This document shows positions 43,944 to 52,033 of a DNA stretch of 64,000 nucleotides, one piece after another. This stretch comes from Arthrobacter bambusae. Lineage in GTDB: Bacteria; Actinomycetota; Actinomycetes; Actinomycetales; Micrococcaceae. The translations under genes were made by a program, and so were the position numbers. Every line of letters begins with the position of its first letter. Within the stretch, counting starts at the first letter, position 1. Below the pieces are notes generated by a model that was not told where the DNA came from, searched no databases, and saw nothing but the letters and a program-made list of their open reading frames with translations. The stretch spans positions 62,001-126,000 of the forward strand of contig NZ_JAUSSZ010000010.1 of the NCBI RefSeq assembly GCF_030812595.1, in the 5' to 3' direction.

Positions 43944-45053
43944 TTAGGCCTCGTTCCTTTCCTGCTGCAGGGGCTCGGGGTAATTGATGACGCGGCAAAG
44001 AACATCCAGCTCGCCGTTTTCCAAGGCGTGGAAGACCTCCGGGAGTTGCTCGAACTGCGACTCTCCAGTGAGGAAGGCGTCGAACGCGGGGTCCCGCAGG
44101 AGGGACACGGCAAGCTCCAGCCGCTCGCTTGTGGTGCGGCGGTGCCGCCTCGAACGTGCAACCACGCCGACCTGGCTGGCTCGGATGGAGAGCCGCCGGG
44201 CATGGAAGTCTTCTCCCAACGGCAGGGAGACTGCCCGGTCCCCGTACCAGGACATCTCAATGATCTCGCCCTCGTCCCCGGCCAATTGCAAGCTTTGAGC
44301 CAGGCCGCCGTCGGTGGCTGAACAATGGAACACGATGTCGCAGTCCTGCTTTGCGTCCTCCGGAAGCACGAATTCCACGCCGAGGGATTCCACGAATCGG
44401 CGCTTCCCCGGATCTGTCTCCACGAGTTGCAGGCGCTCCAGCGGGAAGCTGCGCAGCAATGCTGCGGTCATGCCACCCACGAGTCCAGCCCCGACGACGG
44501 CGATCCGGTCACCGAGCCGGGGCCCGGCCTCCCACAGGGCGTTGAGGGCGATCTCCGCGATGCCCGTGAGCACGGCGCGACGTGCGGGCACGCCGTCGGG
44601 AATCCGCGTGAGTGAGGTGAGAGGTACGACGTAGCGGTCCTGATGCGGGTGCAGGCAAAAGACATGCTGCCCGATCCAGTCTTCGGGCCCCGCTTCAACG
44701 ACGCCGACCGACAGATAGCCGAACTTGACCGGCCCGGGAAAATCCCCTGTCTGATGGGGTGCCCGCATCGCTTCCGCGATCCGTGGCGGGACATTGGCTT
44801 CGTGGACCACGAGCTCGGTGCCCCTGCTGATACCGGAATACAAGGCCCTGACCAAAGCCTCGTCCTGGGCCGGAGCCGGGAGTTCCTCGCTCCGGAGCTC
44901 GCCTTGGCAGGGGGCCACGGTCCAGTAGGCCAGCGCTTGTGCGGGCGGGTGCGTGTCCGTTTCCGTTTGCTTGTCCGTTTGCAGGGCGTCTGTGTTTCGG
45001 GTGCCTGTGTCCGGGGTTTCGTCTGTGTCCGGGGTTTCGTCTGTGTGAGTCAT
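43944..45053 (-). CDS. MDR (zinc-alcohol-dehydrogenase-like) oxidoreductase
   Basis: 369 residues from the ATG at 45053. Medium-chain dehydrogenase with a GroES-like part and a nucleotide-binding motif AVVGAGLVGG. The N-terminus is a Thr/Asp-rich tail containing an exact 18-bp tandem duplication (45006-45041, TDETPD twice). It is co-transcribed with the PTPS-like gene. Substrate unknown. Confidence 0.83.
   Translation of the reverse strand: MTHTDETPDTDETPDTGTRNTDALQTDKQTETDTHPPAQALAYWTVAPCQGELRSEELPAPAQDEALVRALYSGISRGTELVVHEANVPPRIAEAMRAPHQTGDFPGPVKFGYLSVGVVEAGPEDWIGQHVFCLHPHQDRYVVPLTSLTRIPDGVPARRAVLTGIAEIALNALWEAGPRLGDRIAVVGAGLVGGMTAALLRSFPLERLQLVETDPGKRRFVESLGVEFVLPEDAKQDCDIVFHCSATDGGLAQSLQLAGDEGEIIEMSWYGDRAVSLPLGEDFHARRLSIRASQVGVVARSRRHRRTTSERLELAVSLLRDPAFDAFLTGESQFEQLPEVFHALENGELDVLCRVINYPEPLQQERNEA
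45006..45041. repeat. 18-bp perfect tandem duplication in the MDR gene
   Basis: TGTGTCCGGGGTTTCGTC occurs twice in direct contact, keeping the frame and doubling the TDETPD peptide. Confidence 0.85.
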
Positions 45054-45169
45054 CGTGCTTGCGAATCTAGTCGTGCGGCCGGGATAACGAAAGCGAAGCC
45101 TACTTACTAAGTGGCTGCCGACCTCCCGTTTTGGGGAACAGGCCACCACTCCGGTACCCTATTTCAGTT

Positions 45170-45259
45170 GGTGACGTGTCCGAGCGGCCGAAGGTGCAAC
45201 ACTCGAAATGTTGTTTGGTGTAAAAGCCAACGTGGGTTCAAATCCCACCGTCACCGCCA
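45170..45259 (+). tRNA. tRNA-Ser (anticodon CGA), probable island attachment site
   Basis: An 87-base cloverleaf plus encoded CCA (45257-45259). Acceptor stem GGTGACG/CGTCACC, anticodon stem CAACA/TGTTG around CTCGAAA, a long variable arm (TTGGTGTAAAAGCCAA) as in all serine tRNAs, and T-arm TGGGTTCAAATCCCA. The integrase gene follows directly, so the 3' half is the probable attachment site (attL), with the island to its right. Confidence 0.96.
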
Positions 45260-45265
45260 CATGAG

Positions 45266-45307
45266 AAGGCCCCGGATCCCTTTGTTTGCAAAGGGATCCG
45301 GGGCCTT
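45266..45307. terminator. Bidirectional terminator between tRNA-Ser and integrase
   Basis: AAGGCCCCGGATCCCTTTG and its perfect complement form a 19-bp stem with a TTTG loop. It can end the tRNA on the plus strand and the integrase on the minus strand. Confidence 0.9.
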
Positions 45308-45321
45308 TCGCTTTGCCAGAA

Positions 45322-46455
45322 TTAGGGGTTTGCCCACATTTTGCCCACACTTGCCAGAGAGACAGCGTGATCCAGAGCGTCAGCAACGCTGTCCAAGTCC
45401 CCGTCAAACAGGTCCGCGTAGATGTCCAGGGTCATGGCCGCCGAGCTGTGACCAAGCATCTTCTGGACCACTTTCACGTTCGCGCCGGCCGATACTGCGA
45501 AGCTAGCCGCCGAGTGCCGCAAGTCATGAGGCGTGATCCGAGGAACCCCGGAGCGCTTCACTGCGCCGGCAAACCAGCTCATGTTGTCCTCATGCACCCG
45601 AGCCAGGCGCAAATGGTGCCCATCGTCACCAGGGAACACCAGATCATCCCGGGCCTTGCCCTCGCACTGCTGCGCCAGACGCTCGCCAAGGAACCGCGGG
45701 AAAGGCACGGTTCGTTTCTTGTGGTTCTTTGGAGTGCCCACCTCGATCACGGAGCCGACCTGGACGGCGTTCTCTTCGATCATGAGGCGGCGCCTAAGCA
45801 TGTCCAGATGCTTGACCCGCAGTCCGGTAGCTTCACCCCACCGGATCCCGCAGTAAGCCAGCACCAAGACCAGCACGGGGTATTTGCTCGCGGCAGCCAG
45901 CGCGTGCACTTGCTCATGGCTGAGGTAGACGTGAGGTTTCTTCACCTTCCGGGGCAACGAGACTCCTCGGGCAGGGTTGCTGAGGGTCCTCCTGTCGCTC
46001 ACCGCGTCGTCTAGGATCGCCGCCAGGACCCCATAGGCCCGGATAACCAGCGTTGCCCCTTTGGGCTTGCGCACCGGGACCGCATCCGGATCCCCGAGCG
46101 TCATTTCTGAGACCCATTGCTGAACAGCGGTCTTCCGCACGTCCGCCACGGCGACGCTCCCCCAGGCAGGCTGTACGTGGATCCTCCAGGCGGATTCCAG
46201 CGGACGAAAGGACGACGGTTTCAAATGCGTCTGACGGGCCAGCCACTCGGCCCCCAGCTGCCCAATCTGTGCCTTGGCGGCCGTCGCGTCGACAAACTCC
46301 CCACGGGCCTTAGAAACCTCCACGGAGGCTAGGAAAAGTTCTGCTTCACGTTTGGTCCGGAAGCCACGCTTGTCCGTCTGCGTCCGGTCAGGTTTCCGGT
46401 AACGCACCCGGTAACGCCGTCCCGCCGTCGTGTCATAGGGCTCAATCGTCGCCAT
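45322..46455 (-). CDS. int: Tyrosine-type site-specific integrase
   Basis: 377 residues from the ATG at 46455 (MATIEPYD). An N-terminal arm-binding domain, a core-binding domain (about 65-150) and a catalytic domain with Arg in CGIRWGEATGL, the HDLRHSAAS box and the Tyr nucleophile in LGHSSAAMTLDIYADL. All catalytic residues are present. It points towards tRNA-Ser, the usual layout at an element's edge, and overlaps the XRE gene end by 14 bp. Confidence 0.95.
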   Translation of the reverse strand: MATIEPYDTTAGRRYRVRYRKPDRTQTDKRGFRTKREAELFLASVEVSKARGEFVDATAAKAQIGQLGAEWLARQTHLKPSSFRPLESAWRIHVQPAWGSVAVADVRKTAVQQWVSEMTLGDPDAVPVRKPKGATLVIRAYGVLAAILDDAVSDRRTLSNPARGVSLPRKVKKPHVYLSHEQVHALAAASKYPVLVLVLAYCGIRWGEATGLRVKHLDMLRRRLMIEENAVQVGSVIEVGTPKNHKKRTVPFPRFLGERLAQQCEGKARDDLVFPGDDGHHLRLARVHEDNMSWFAGAVKRSGVPRITPHDLRHSAASFAVSAGANVKVVQKMLGHSSAAMTLDIYADLFDGDLDSVADALDHAVSLASVGKMWANP

Positions 46456-46978
46456 CGGCGGAGGGCCCTCCAATTCCCATTTTCTGCCCGAGGACCTTAA
46501 GGTCTTCGCCGATTTCATCCAGGCGCCGATTTATGCTTTCTCCGAGCTCAGCCAGGCGCATGTCGAATTCGCCACTGCACGGCGGGGTCGCGCCATCGTC
46601 TTTGTATTTCGATACGGAATCGGCAGGGTTGCCGTCGATCGGAGCGACAGCACTTGCCCAGCCCCAGACCTTTTGCAAGTTGCCGACCTTGGCGCCAGTT
46701 ACCTCCACCGGGCCTTCCGCTGAAGATGGGAACAAGAGCGCGTTTGGATTGACCCCCAAGACAACGGCAAGGGCCACTAGGTCGTCCACATCGACCCTCC
46801 TCGCCCCTGCCTCGATTTTCTGGAGGCCGCTCGCGGAGATTTCATGGTCTACATCCTTGAGCCTCTGCTGCAGAGCCCGCAGCGTCCAGCCGCCGCGCAA
46901 TCGCTTGAGATTCCGAGCCACGGCTTCGCCGGTGGGTCCTAAGTCGTGTCCACGAACGCGCTGCTTGTCTTCCGCCAT
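46442..46978 (-). CDS. XRE-family repressor-like protein
   Basis: 178 residues with an N-terminal helix-turn-helix (about 17-80; LRALQQRL...ISASGLQKIEAGARRV), then a C-terminal part with a short coiled coil (about 140-165). It is transcribed with the integrase and divergent from the excisionase-like gene, the position of an element repressor. Confidence 0.83.
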   Translation of the reverse strand: MAEDKQRVRGHDLGPTGEAVARNLKRLRGGWTLRALQQRLKDVDHEISASGLQKIEAGARRVDVDDLVALAVVLGVNPNALLFPSSAEGPVEVTGAKVGNLQKVWGWASAVAPIDGNPADSVSKYKDDGATPPCSGEFDMRLAELGESINRRLDEIGEDLKVLGQKMGIGGPSADGDD

Positions 46979-47074
46979 ATTAGAAATAATACACGCCAGA
47001 TTGACAACACGCGAGTAGAGAAACTATCGTCCCTAATACGACGTGAAAGTCGCTGAATAAGAGAAAGCAGGCTC

Positions 47075-47278
47075 ATGGAATCGGAACTTCTGACCGCAGC
47101 AGAGCTTGGAGCAAAGCTTCACAAAACAGCTCCCGCATTGGCCCAGTGGCGCTACAAGGGTATCGGCCCGAAATTCGTAAAAGTCGGCAGCGGAGTTCGG
47201 TACCGCGCAAGTGACGTAGAAGCCTGGCTTGACGAACAGACCCGATCGCAGACGGGCCAATCGCTTCCAAGTGCCTAA
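47075..47278 (+). CDS. Excisionase-like HTH protein
   Basis: 67 residues, a MerR-like winged helix (LTAAELGAKLHKTAPALAQWRYKGIGPKFVKVG). Actinobacterial integrative elements use such proteins as excisionases (Xis/AlpA type). It is the first gene of the rightward element transcript. Confidence 0.83.
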   Translation: MESELLTAAELGAKLHKTAPALAQWRYKGIGPKFVKVGSGVRYRASDVEAWLDEQTRSQTGQSLPSA

Positions 47279-47385
47279 CCGCGAACCCACTCCCACAACA
47301 TGCAAGCAAAGAATGGGCGCTTCGGAGTCGTCGCCAATCAACGCGCCGGAAGCGCCAAATAGCTCACTACGATCTAGGAGACCTT

Positions 47386-47520
47386 ATGCCCGAGCCTAGC
47401 ATTACATCTTTGGACCGGCGTAGAAATTTACCAGAAGTTGTGTCCGGAACGCTTCTCGGTGACCACAGTGGATTGGTTGTAGTCCGAGACAAAGTCTTCC
47501 TCAAGGCGGTCCACAAGTGA
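47386..47520 (+). CDS. Small protein translationally coupled to rep-like gene
   Basis: A 44-residue open frame (MPEPSITSLDRRRNLPEVV to FLKAVHK) with GGAG 5 bp before the ATG. Its TGA overlaps the GTG start of the next gene (GTGA), so it may be a leader that couples translation. No family recognised. Confidence 0.6.
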   Translation: MPEPSITSLDRRRNLPEVVSGTLLGDHSGLVVVRDKVFLKAVHK

Positions 47521-48146
47521 GCTGGGAGGCTCAACGCTGGGCCCACGAAATCGGAAAGCGCTACGAGCTAGACTCTGCACGGCGCTGGATGCTTGTGGTC
47601 TTGGGTAGCTACGCAGACAAGGAAGGAAACGATATCTACCCGAGCATTGAGACTCTGGTAAAAGCCACTGGCTTTGGGGAAACAACGGTAAGGCGCCATC
47701 TCAAGCACCTCACCGACTGCGGCCTCCTGGAATACGGGAACCAAGATGCAGCGCTCAAACTCCGTCCGGGTAATCGGCCGAAGGTTTATCGGCTAAGAAT
47801 GGGCAAGAGTGCCGACACCTATCATCCTGCGGAGACACAAGTTGGGACCTCGCACGGGGACGGGTCCCATGGGAGCCTCCAGACTGAGAACTCCCAAAAT
47901 GGGAGGTTCCAAGAAGCACCTTTGGGAGGTCCCAGGAGGGGTGCCGCGGTGGTGGGTAAAACTAAAAACCCAAAAGAAACCCCATGCGCCGCGTGTGAGC
48001 AGGTTCGTCCCACCTACGTAATCGACTCAACGGGCATTTGCGCCGATTGTCGCGGTTTCGGCCCGGAAGCGGCCGCAGACGGAGTAGCGTTCCTAGCTCA
48101 GCGTCAGCTCGCGCGACTGGCCCGTCCGCTTGGAGTGCTCCCGTAG
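47517..48146 (+). CDS. HTH replication-initiator-like protein
   Basis: 209 residues. Residues 15-75 form a winged helix of the HTH_36 type (YADKEGNDIYPSIETLVKATG, ETTVRRHLKHLTDCGLL) found in phage and plasmid initiators. The C-terminal part has a CxxC...CxxC pair (CAACEQV, CADCRG) that could bind zinc. The GTG start has GGCGG-type pairing only; it probably relies on coupling. Likely replication or regulation of the element. Confidence 0.7.
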   Translation: MSWEAQRWAHEIGKRYELDSARRWMLVVLGSYADKEGNDIYPSIETLVKATGFGETTVRRHLKHLTDCGLLEYGNQDAALKLRPGNRPKVYRLRMGKSADTYHPAETQVGTSHGDGSHGSLQTENSQNGRFQEAPLGGPRRGAAVVGKTKNPKETPCAACEQVRPTYVIDSTGICADCRGFGPEAAADGVAFLAQRQLARLARPLGVLP

Positions 48147-48316
48147 TCAAACGAGCAACCATTGTCAACTGCTCTACCCTGGCGTGCACATCAACGAGCG
48201 CGCACATCAACGAGTAGGTCAAGAAATCCCACCGTTTTCCCCGCGCCAGAACGCCCCGATTTACGCAATCAGGGGCTTCGGAAGCGTATGTAAACACCCT
48301 TTGAGGCACACTCTGG

Positions 48317-48342
48317 AGCTACCGACGATTTCGTCGGTAGCT
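48317..48342. terminator. Hairpin terminator
   Basis: AGCTACCGACGA and its complement around TT, in the otherwise empty stretch 48147-48415 (no gene seen). Confidence 0.75.
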
Positions 48343-48415
48343 TGCCAAAAACCTTCATTTTCCACGGATCTTCCGGCCCGAGACAGCCCCCGACCGAGAG
48401 TTAGCAGCTTGCCGA

Positions 48416-48982
48416 ATGCAAAACCTCCCCAAAAACACAACAAACCCCGGACCCCAGAAGCAGCGGGACCAGGAAGAGCCCAACTCACGTCTGAAACAGC
48501 TCCTGCACGAAGTTCAAACAGGCAGAACCGTATTGGGACCGAAGACCCTCCACAGGCTCCAGGCTTCCCTCGATGAACTGAAAACAGTCGTCGAACACCA
48601 CAGCCTCCTCACTCAGCTTCTTGCGGCCCACCAAACACCGGGACGTTCACACCCCAAACGAACTGCAAAGTCCGACACCACGAGCCAGACCAGCCTTCAA
48701 ACCAAGACTCTCGCAAAAACGGTCAAGATGAAACAAGTCGGCCGTCCGCGAACCCTAGACCTCGCGCAAGTCCAACGCATAGTAACCATGCGACAGGAAG
48801 GAATGCCCATCGCTGCCATCGCCAACCACCTAACTCGCGAAGGCATCCCCACTGCCCGCGGAGGCAAAGCTTGGAGCCCCGGAACCATCCAAACAGTCCT
48901 GAAATCAAAAACCGCCCGCGGCGAGCACATTGAAGAAAACTCGCTGGAACGACGTTCCGTCAACGGTGAACGGAGTTCCTGA
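48416..48982 (+). CDS. Hypothetical protein with a recombinase-like HTH end
   Basis: 188 residues. The C-terminal part (about 115-170; IAAIANHLTREGIPTARGGK, WSPGTIQTVLK) resembles the recombinase domain that follows the catalytic domain in large serine recombinases, but no catalytic domain is present. The N-terminal half is polar and unrecognised. It may be a small DNA-binding protein or a recombinase remnant. Confidence 0.6.
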   Translation: MQNLPKNTTNPGPQKQRDQEEPNSRLKQLLHEVQTGRTVLGPKTLHRLQASLDELKTVVEHHSLLTQLLAAHQTPGRSHPKRTAKSDTTSQTSLQTKTLAKTVKMKQVGRPRTLDLAQVQRIVTMRQEGMPIAAIANHLTREGIPTARGGKAWSPGTIQTVLKSKTARGEHIEENSLERRSVNGERSS

Positions 48983-49361
48983 AGGTGGGCTTATCGGCAC
49001 CATCTTCGCTGCCGGCATTGGAGGTCGCGAACTTGGATTCAAAAGCCCTGGCGAATGTGGGAATCATGCCCCATCGGCCCGCGGAAGCCTCCCTCCGCAC
49101 GACACTGTCCCCCAAACGGCCCTGCGGAAATGGCACGTGTGTCGTTGGCGTGACATCATGATTCGGGTCCGACACCCGCGGCCAGCTGCGCACCGAACTC
49201 TCGACCGAGCTGGTTCAAATCCTTCTTCGACGAGTGATGACCGCAGATTCAAATACTCCTTAGAGGAAACTTCCACCGGCAGCATCAACGGCTTGCCCGA
49301 GGAAACGAACGGTCCCGCCTGATGGAGGACCAGACCGGACACGGCCACAAGACGGCCTGAT
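48983..49361. other. Intergenic stretch without a supported gene
   Basis: No convincing frame on either strand. It contains CTGGTTCAAATCC near 49213, which looks like a T-arm, but no cloverleaf folds around it. Confidence 0.5.
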
Positions 49362-50273
49362 TCACGGTTGGGGAAAGTTGAGATAGTTGCGCACTGTCGA
49401 AGCGTGGCCGCTTCCGGGGCGGTAGTAGACCCTTTTATGGGCCTGGGCGATCTGACCATGATTTATCGGCGAGACCACGTCATCTCCCGCTGTATCTACG
49501 GAAAACATGGGGTCGTCCGGACCAGGGGGATACACCATGACGGCGAACCGTGGGTTCAGCGGGAGGATGATGGCTCGGGCGTCCAGCAGCGGGGGACGAT
49601 TTCTTGGGTCCATCCCGGATGCTATGCCAACGGATGGGCAATCTCCCAAGAGGTACTCGCGGCTCTGGGTTACTGGCCGAATGGACAAGCTGTATTGAGA
49701 GAGGTGCTGGCGGGTCTGCTGGAAAACACCTTCGATCCAATCCTGAAAGAGTGATCCTTGCTCCTCCATCGTTTGAATGGGGGCAAGCACCTCTTCGCCT
49801 ATCTTATCCAGGATCGACGGCGCCTTGGACAAATCGAGTCCGTATTTGGCGTTTGATAGCCGTGCCTGCATCTCCCTGTTCGCCCGCGTCTGCCGTTCCA
49901 CCCTGGCAAGAGACTCCTTGTGGATCCTCTGAACTTCGAGACTTCTGACGAAGTGCAAAGCAACAAAATCGGTGATTTCAGTCCTCTTCGCATGGAGCAT
50001 CTCGGGTCTGTCGTTATCCAGGGCGTCGAAGACTGGCTTCATAGGGGTTTCGTACTTGCCCCAAAGCTCTTCCATCCGGTCACCGTCATATTTGATGAAG
50101 TACCGCTCAAACCCTATGGCTCATGGTGACCTGGCCGGGAGTTCTTTTCCGTGGGCGACATCGAACTGGCCAACGAGCCCGTTTTTTAGGTTTGGGTCCT
50201 TTGAGAAGCGCGAGAGAAGGGCACGCGACACATAGTGTTGATCTGCAATTTTGGGGTTCTGTCCGCCGTTCAT
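49362..50273 (-). pseudogene. DUF4238-like gene interrupted by an in-frame TGA
   Basis: The N-terminal part starts MNGGQNPKIADQHYVSR (ATG at 50273) and ends LPARSP at a TGA (50123-50121). The same frame then continues AIGFERYFIKYDGDRMEELW and on for 252 more residues to 49362. The opening QHYVSR...LSRF and the middle resemble DUF4238 proteins, and no base is missing. A single C-to-T change (CGA to TGA) would create the stop. DUF4238 genes are common in mobile and defence regions; function unknown. Confidence 0.75.
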
Positions 50274-50490
50274 TACATGCAGGTCTATCCACAGCGGCCT
50301 CAAGGCGTCAAGAAGGACGAGGATCGAACCTTCAACTACCTGTTCACCCACAAGCACGTACGCCGCCTTCAGCGGCTTCGGTGGTTGGGCTCTATGCCGG
50401 CGTTCAGTGCCGCTCCGGGCAGACCGCCCATCGGCCCCAAACTCGCCGCTACCGCCAGGGCTGCTCTCGCTGTAGTCGGGCTTAGCCTGA

Positions 50491-50564
50491 TATACATAAC
50501 AAAACACGGTAAAACCGGGCTTTCTTCAGTTCGCTGGGGGAAGCCCGCTGTGAGTGCTACTCAC
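50491..50564 (+). promoter_or_regulatory. BREX operon leader: -10, hairpin and palindrome
   Basis: TATACA (50491-50496) is a possible -10. A hairpin (CGGGCTTTC with GGAAGCCCG, one mismatch) spans 50516-50547. The perfect inverted repeat GTGAGT-GCT-ACTCAC at 50550-50564, 22 bp before the HTH gene, is a likely operator. The -35 is unclear. The rest of 50274-50586 holds no gene. Confidence 0.5.
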
Positions 50565-50586
50565 TCGCTGACTGGAGGTTCCCGAC

Positions 50587-50793
50587 ATGGCCAACGCTTG
50601 GCTCTCAGCCGACGACATTGCGGTCCATCTCGGGGTTACCAAGGAGACCGTTTACGCGTGGATCTCGGAGAACGGGCTGCCTGCCCATAAAGTGGGTCGG
50701 CTTTGGAAGTTCCAGACGAGCGAGGTAGATGAGTGGGTCCGAAAAGGTAGCGCGCCTTCGTCAGAGGACGGCGGCACCCGAAACGATGCATGA
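50587..50793 (+). CDS. Excisionase-family HTH protein heading the BREX operon
   Basis: 68 residues, MerR-like winged helix (LSADDIAVHLGVTKETVYAWI, HKVGRLWKFQTSEVDEWV). GGAGG lies upstream of the ATG. It overlaps brxA by 8 bp, so it is part of the BREX transcript. Regulation through the palindrome at 50550 is inferred; it is unrelated to the larger WYL-type BrxR regulators. Confidence 0.82.
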   Translation: MANAWLSADDIAVHLGVTKETVYAWISENGLPAHKVGRLWKFQTSEVDEWVRKGSAPSSEDGGTRNDA

Positions 50794-51430
50794 CCCGTAT
50801 CGGAATGATGGGTCGATAAACGTGGGAGCGACTGCAGCTCGGCCGTACGCGCTTTCATTTACCACCGGCGCCCTTCTCACACGCGAGGCATCGCGGCTCG
50901 CACCGCTTTACCTCGAGCAACGCAATTGGGAGCAGACCCGCGACCGCGCTGTCGAAGACAACCTTCTTCAGGCAAGGACCTACCGCACCAGTGTCCGGCT
51001 GGTCCGCGAAACAATAAAGCGCATCTCCGCATTCAGCGACGCCGAGATAGCGCTCCTCACGGAGGCCACAGCTTCCGAACGTGGTTATCTCATGTGGGCG
51101 GCCGCATGCCGCCGGTACGAACTCATCGGGGAGTTCGCCGAGGAGATCGTACGGGAGCGGTTCCTCGTTATGGCCTCCACATTGGACTACACCGACTTCG
51201 ACAGCTTTTTTCGGACCAAAGCGGTCTGGCACGGGGAGCTTACCCAAGTCAAAGACTCGACGCTGCAGAAGCTTCGGTCAAACCTATTCAGAATGCTCGT
51301 AGAGGCTAGCCTTCTCACCGACGACGGTCACATCGTTCCAGCCGCATTGTCCGAGCGGGTCGCCGAGCTGCTCGCAGCCAGCACACCGTCCGACATCCGC
51401 TTCTTCCCGACAGGGGGTGACCCCCGATGA
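50786..51430 (+). CDS. brxA: BREX protein BrxA (DUF1819)
   Basis: 214 residues from the ATG at 50786 (MHDPYRNDGSINVG); an in-frame start at 50729 would overlap the HTH gene further. BrxA is a small, two-winged-helix DNA-binding protein found in type 1 BREX. It overlaps brxB by 4 bp (ATGA). Confidence 0.87.
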   Translation: MHDPYRNDGSINVGATAARPYALSFTTGALLTREASRLAPLYLEQRNWEQTRDRAVEDNLLQARTYRTSVRLVRETIKRISAFSDAEIALLTEATASERGYLMWAAACRRYELIGEFAEEIVRERFLVMASTLDYTDFDSFFRTKAVWHGELTQVKDSTLQKLRSNLFRMLVEASLLTDDGHIVPAALSERVAELLAASTPSDIRFFPTGGDPR

Positions 51431-52029
51431 AGTCCACCGACCTGAATCAGCAAGAGGACCACCTTTTCGCTGTTCTCAGCGGCACGCGCTTCCTTCAGAT
51501 GGAGGGCCTAAGCAACGAGGTCCCGTTCTTCATCTACCCCTACCCACCCGAGCACGCCTTGCAGGTCGCCGCAGCGAAGAAGCGAATCAAGAGCCGCCTC
51601 AAGCGCGAAGGCATCGAGGTCCTCGAGATCAACCTCTACGACCTCGCCGTCGACATCCTCAAGAGCAGAGGCGTGTGGGACCGAGTGCTGGCGATCGAGC
51701 CGGACCAGGCCAAAGAAGACTTCCGCGAAATGCTCCAAGGGATGCTGGACCCCCAGATCCACATCGCGCCCGCCATCCGCGAACGCCTCAATGCCGCCGG
51801 CGCCTTCGACATCTTCTTCCTCACCGGCATCGGCGAGGTCTTCCCCTACATCCGGTCACACAACGTGCTCAACAACCTCCAGAGCGTCGTAACCGGCAAG
51901 CCCATGCTCATGTTCTTCCCCGGCCGCTACGAGCAATCCGACACTCTCGGCTCCTCGCTCGTGCTCTTTGGACGGTTGAAGGACGACCAGTACTACCGAG
52001 CCAAGAACATCTTGGAACAGGAAGCGTGA
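51427..52029 (+). CDS. brxB: BREX protein BrxB (DUF1788)
   Basis: 200 residues, the family's usual size, with the typical NEVPFFIYPYPPEHAL start and FLTGIGEVFPYIRSHN middle. BrxB is needed for BREX defence and methylation in E. coli type 1 systems and is thought to bridge BREX proteins. Ends 4 bp before brxC. Confidence 0.92.
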   Translation: MKSTDLNQQEDHLFAVLSGTRFLQMEGLSNEVPFFIYPYPPEHALQVAAAKKRIKSRLKREGIEVLEINLYDLAVDILKSRGVWDRVLAIEPDQAKEDFREMLQGMLDPQIHIAPAIRERLNAAGAFDIFFLTGIGEVFPYIRSHNVLNNLQSVVTGKPMLMFFPGRYEQSDTLGSSLVLFGRLKDDQYYRAKNILEQEA

Positions 52030-52033
52030 CCCA

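Noticed and set aside
49190..49240. Possible tRNA remnant or second attachment site (CTGGTTCAAATCC)
   Set aside because: Only about 11 bases match the tRNA-Ser T-arm; flanking bases do not pair into a cloverleaf.
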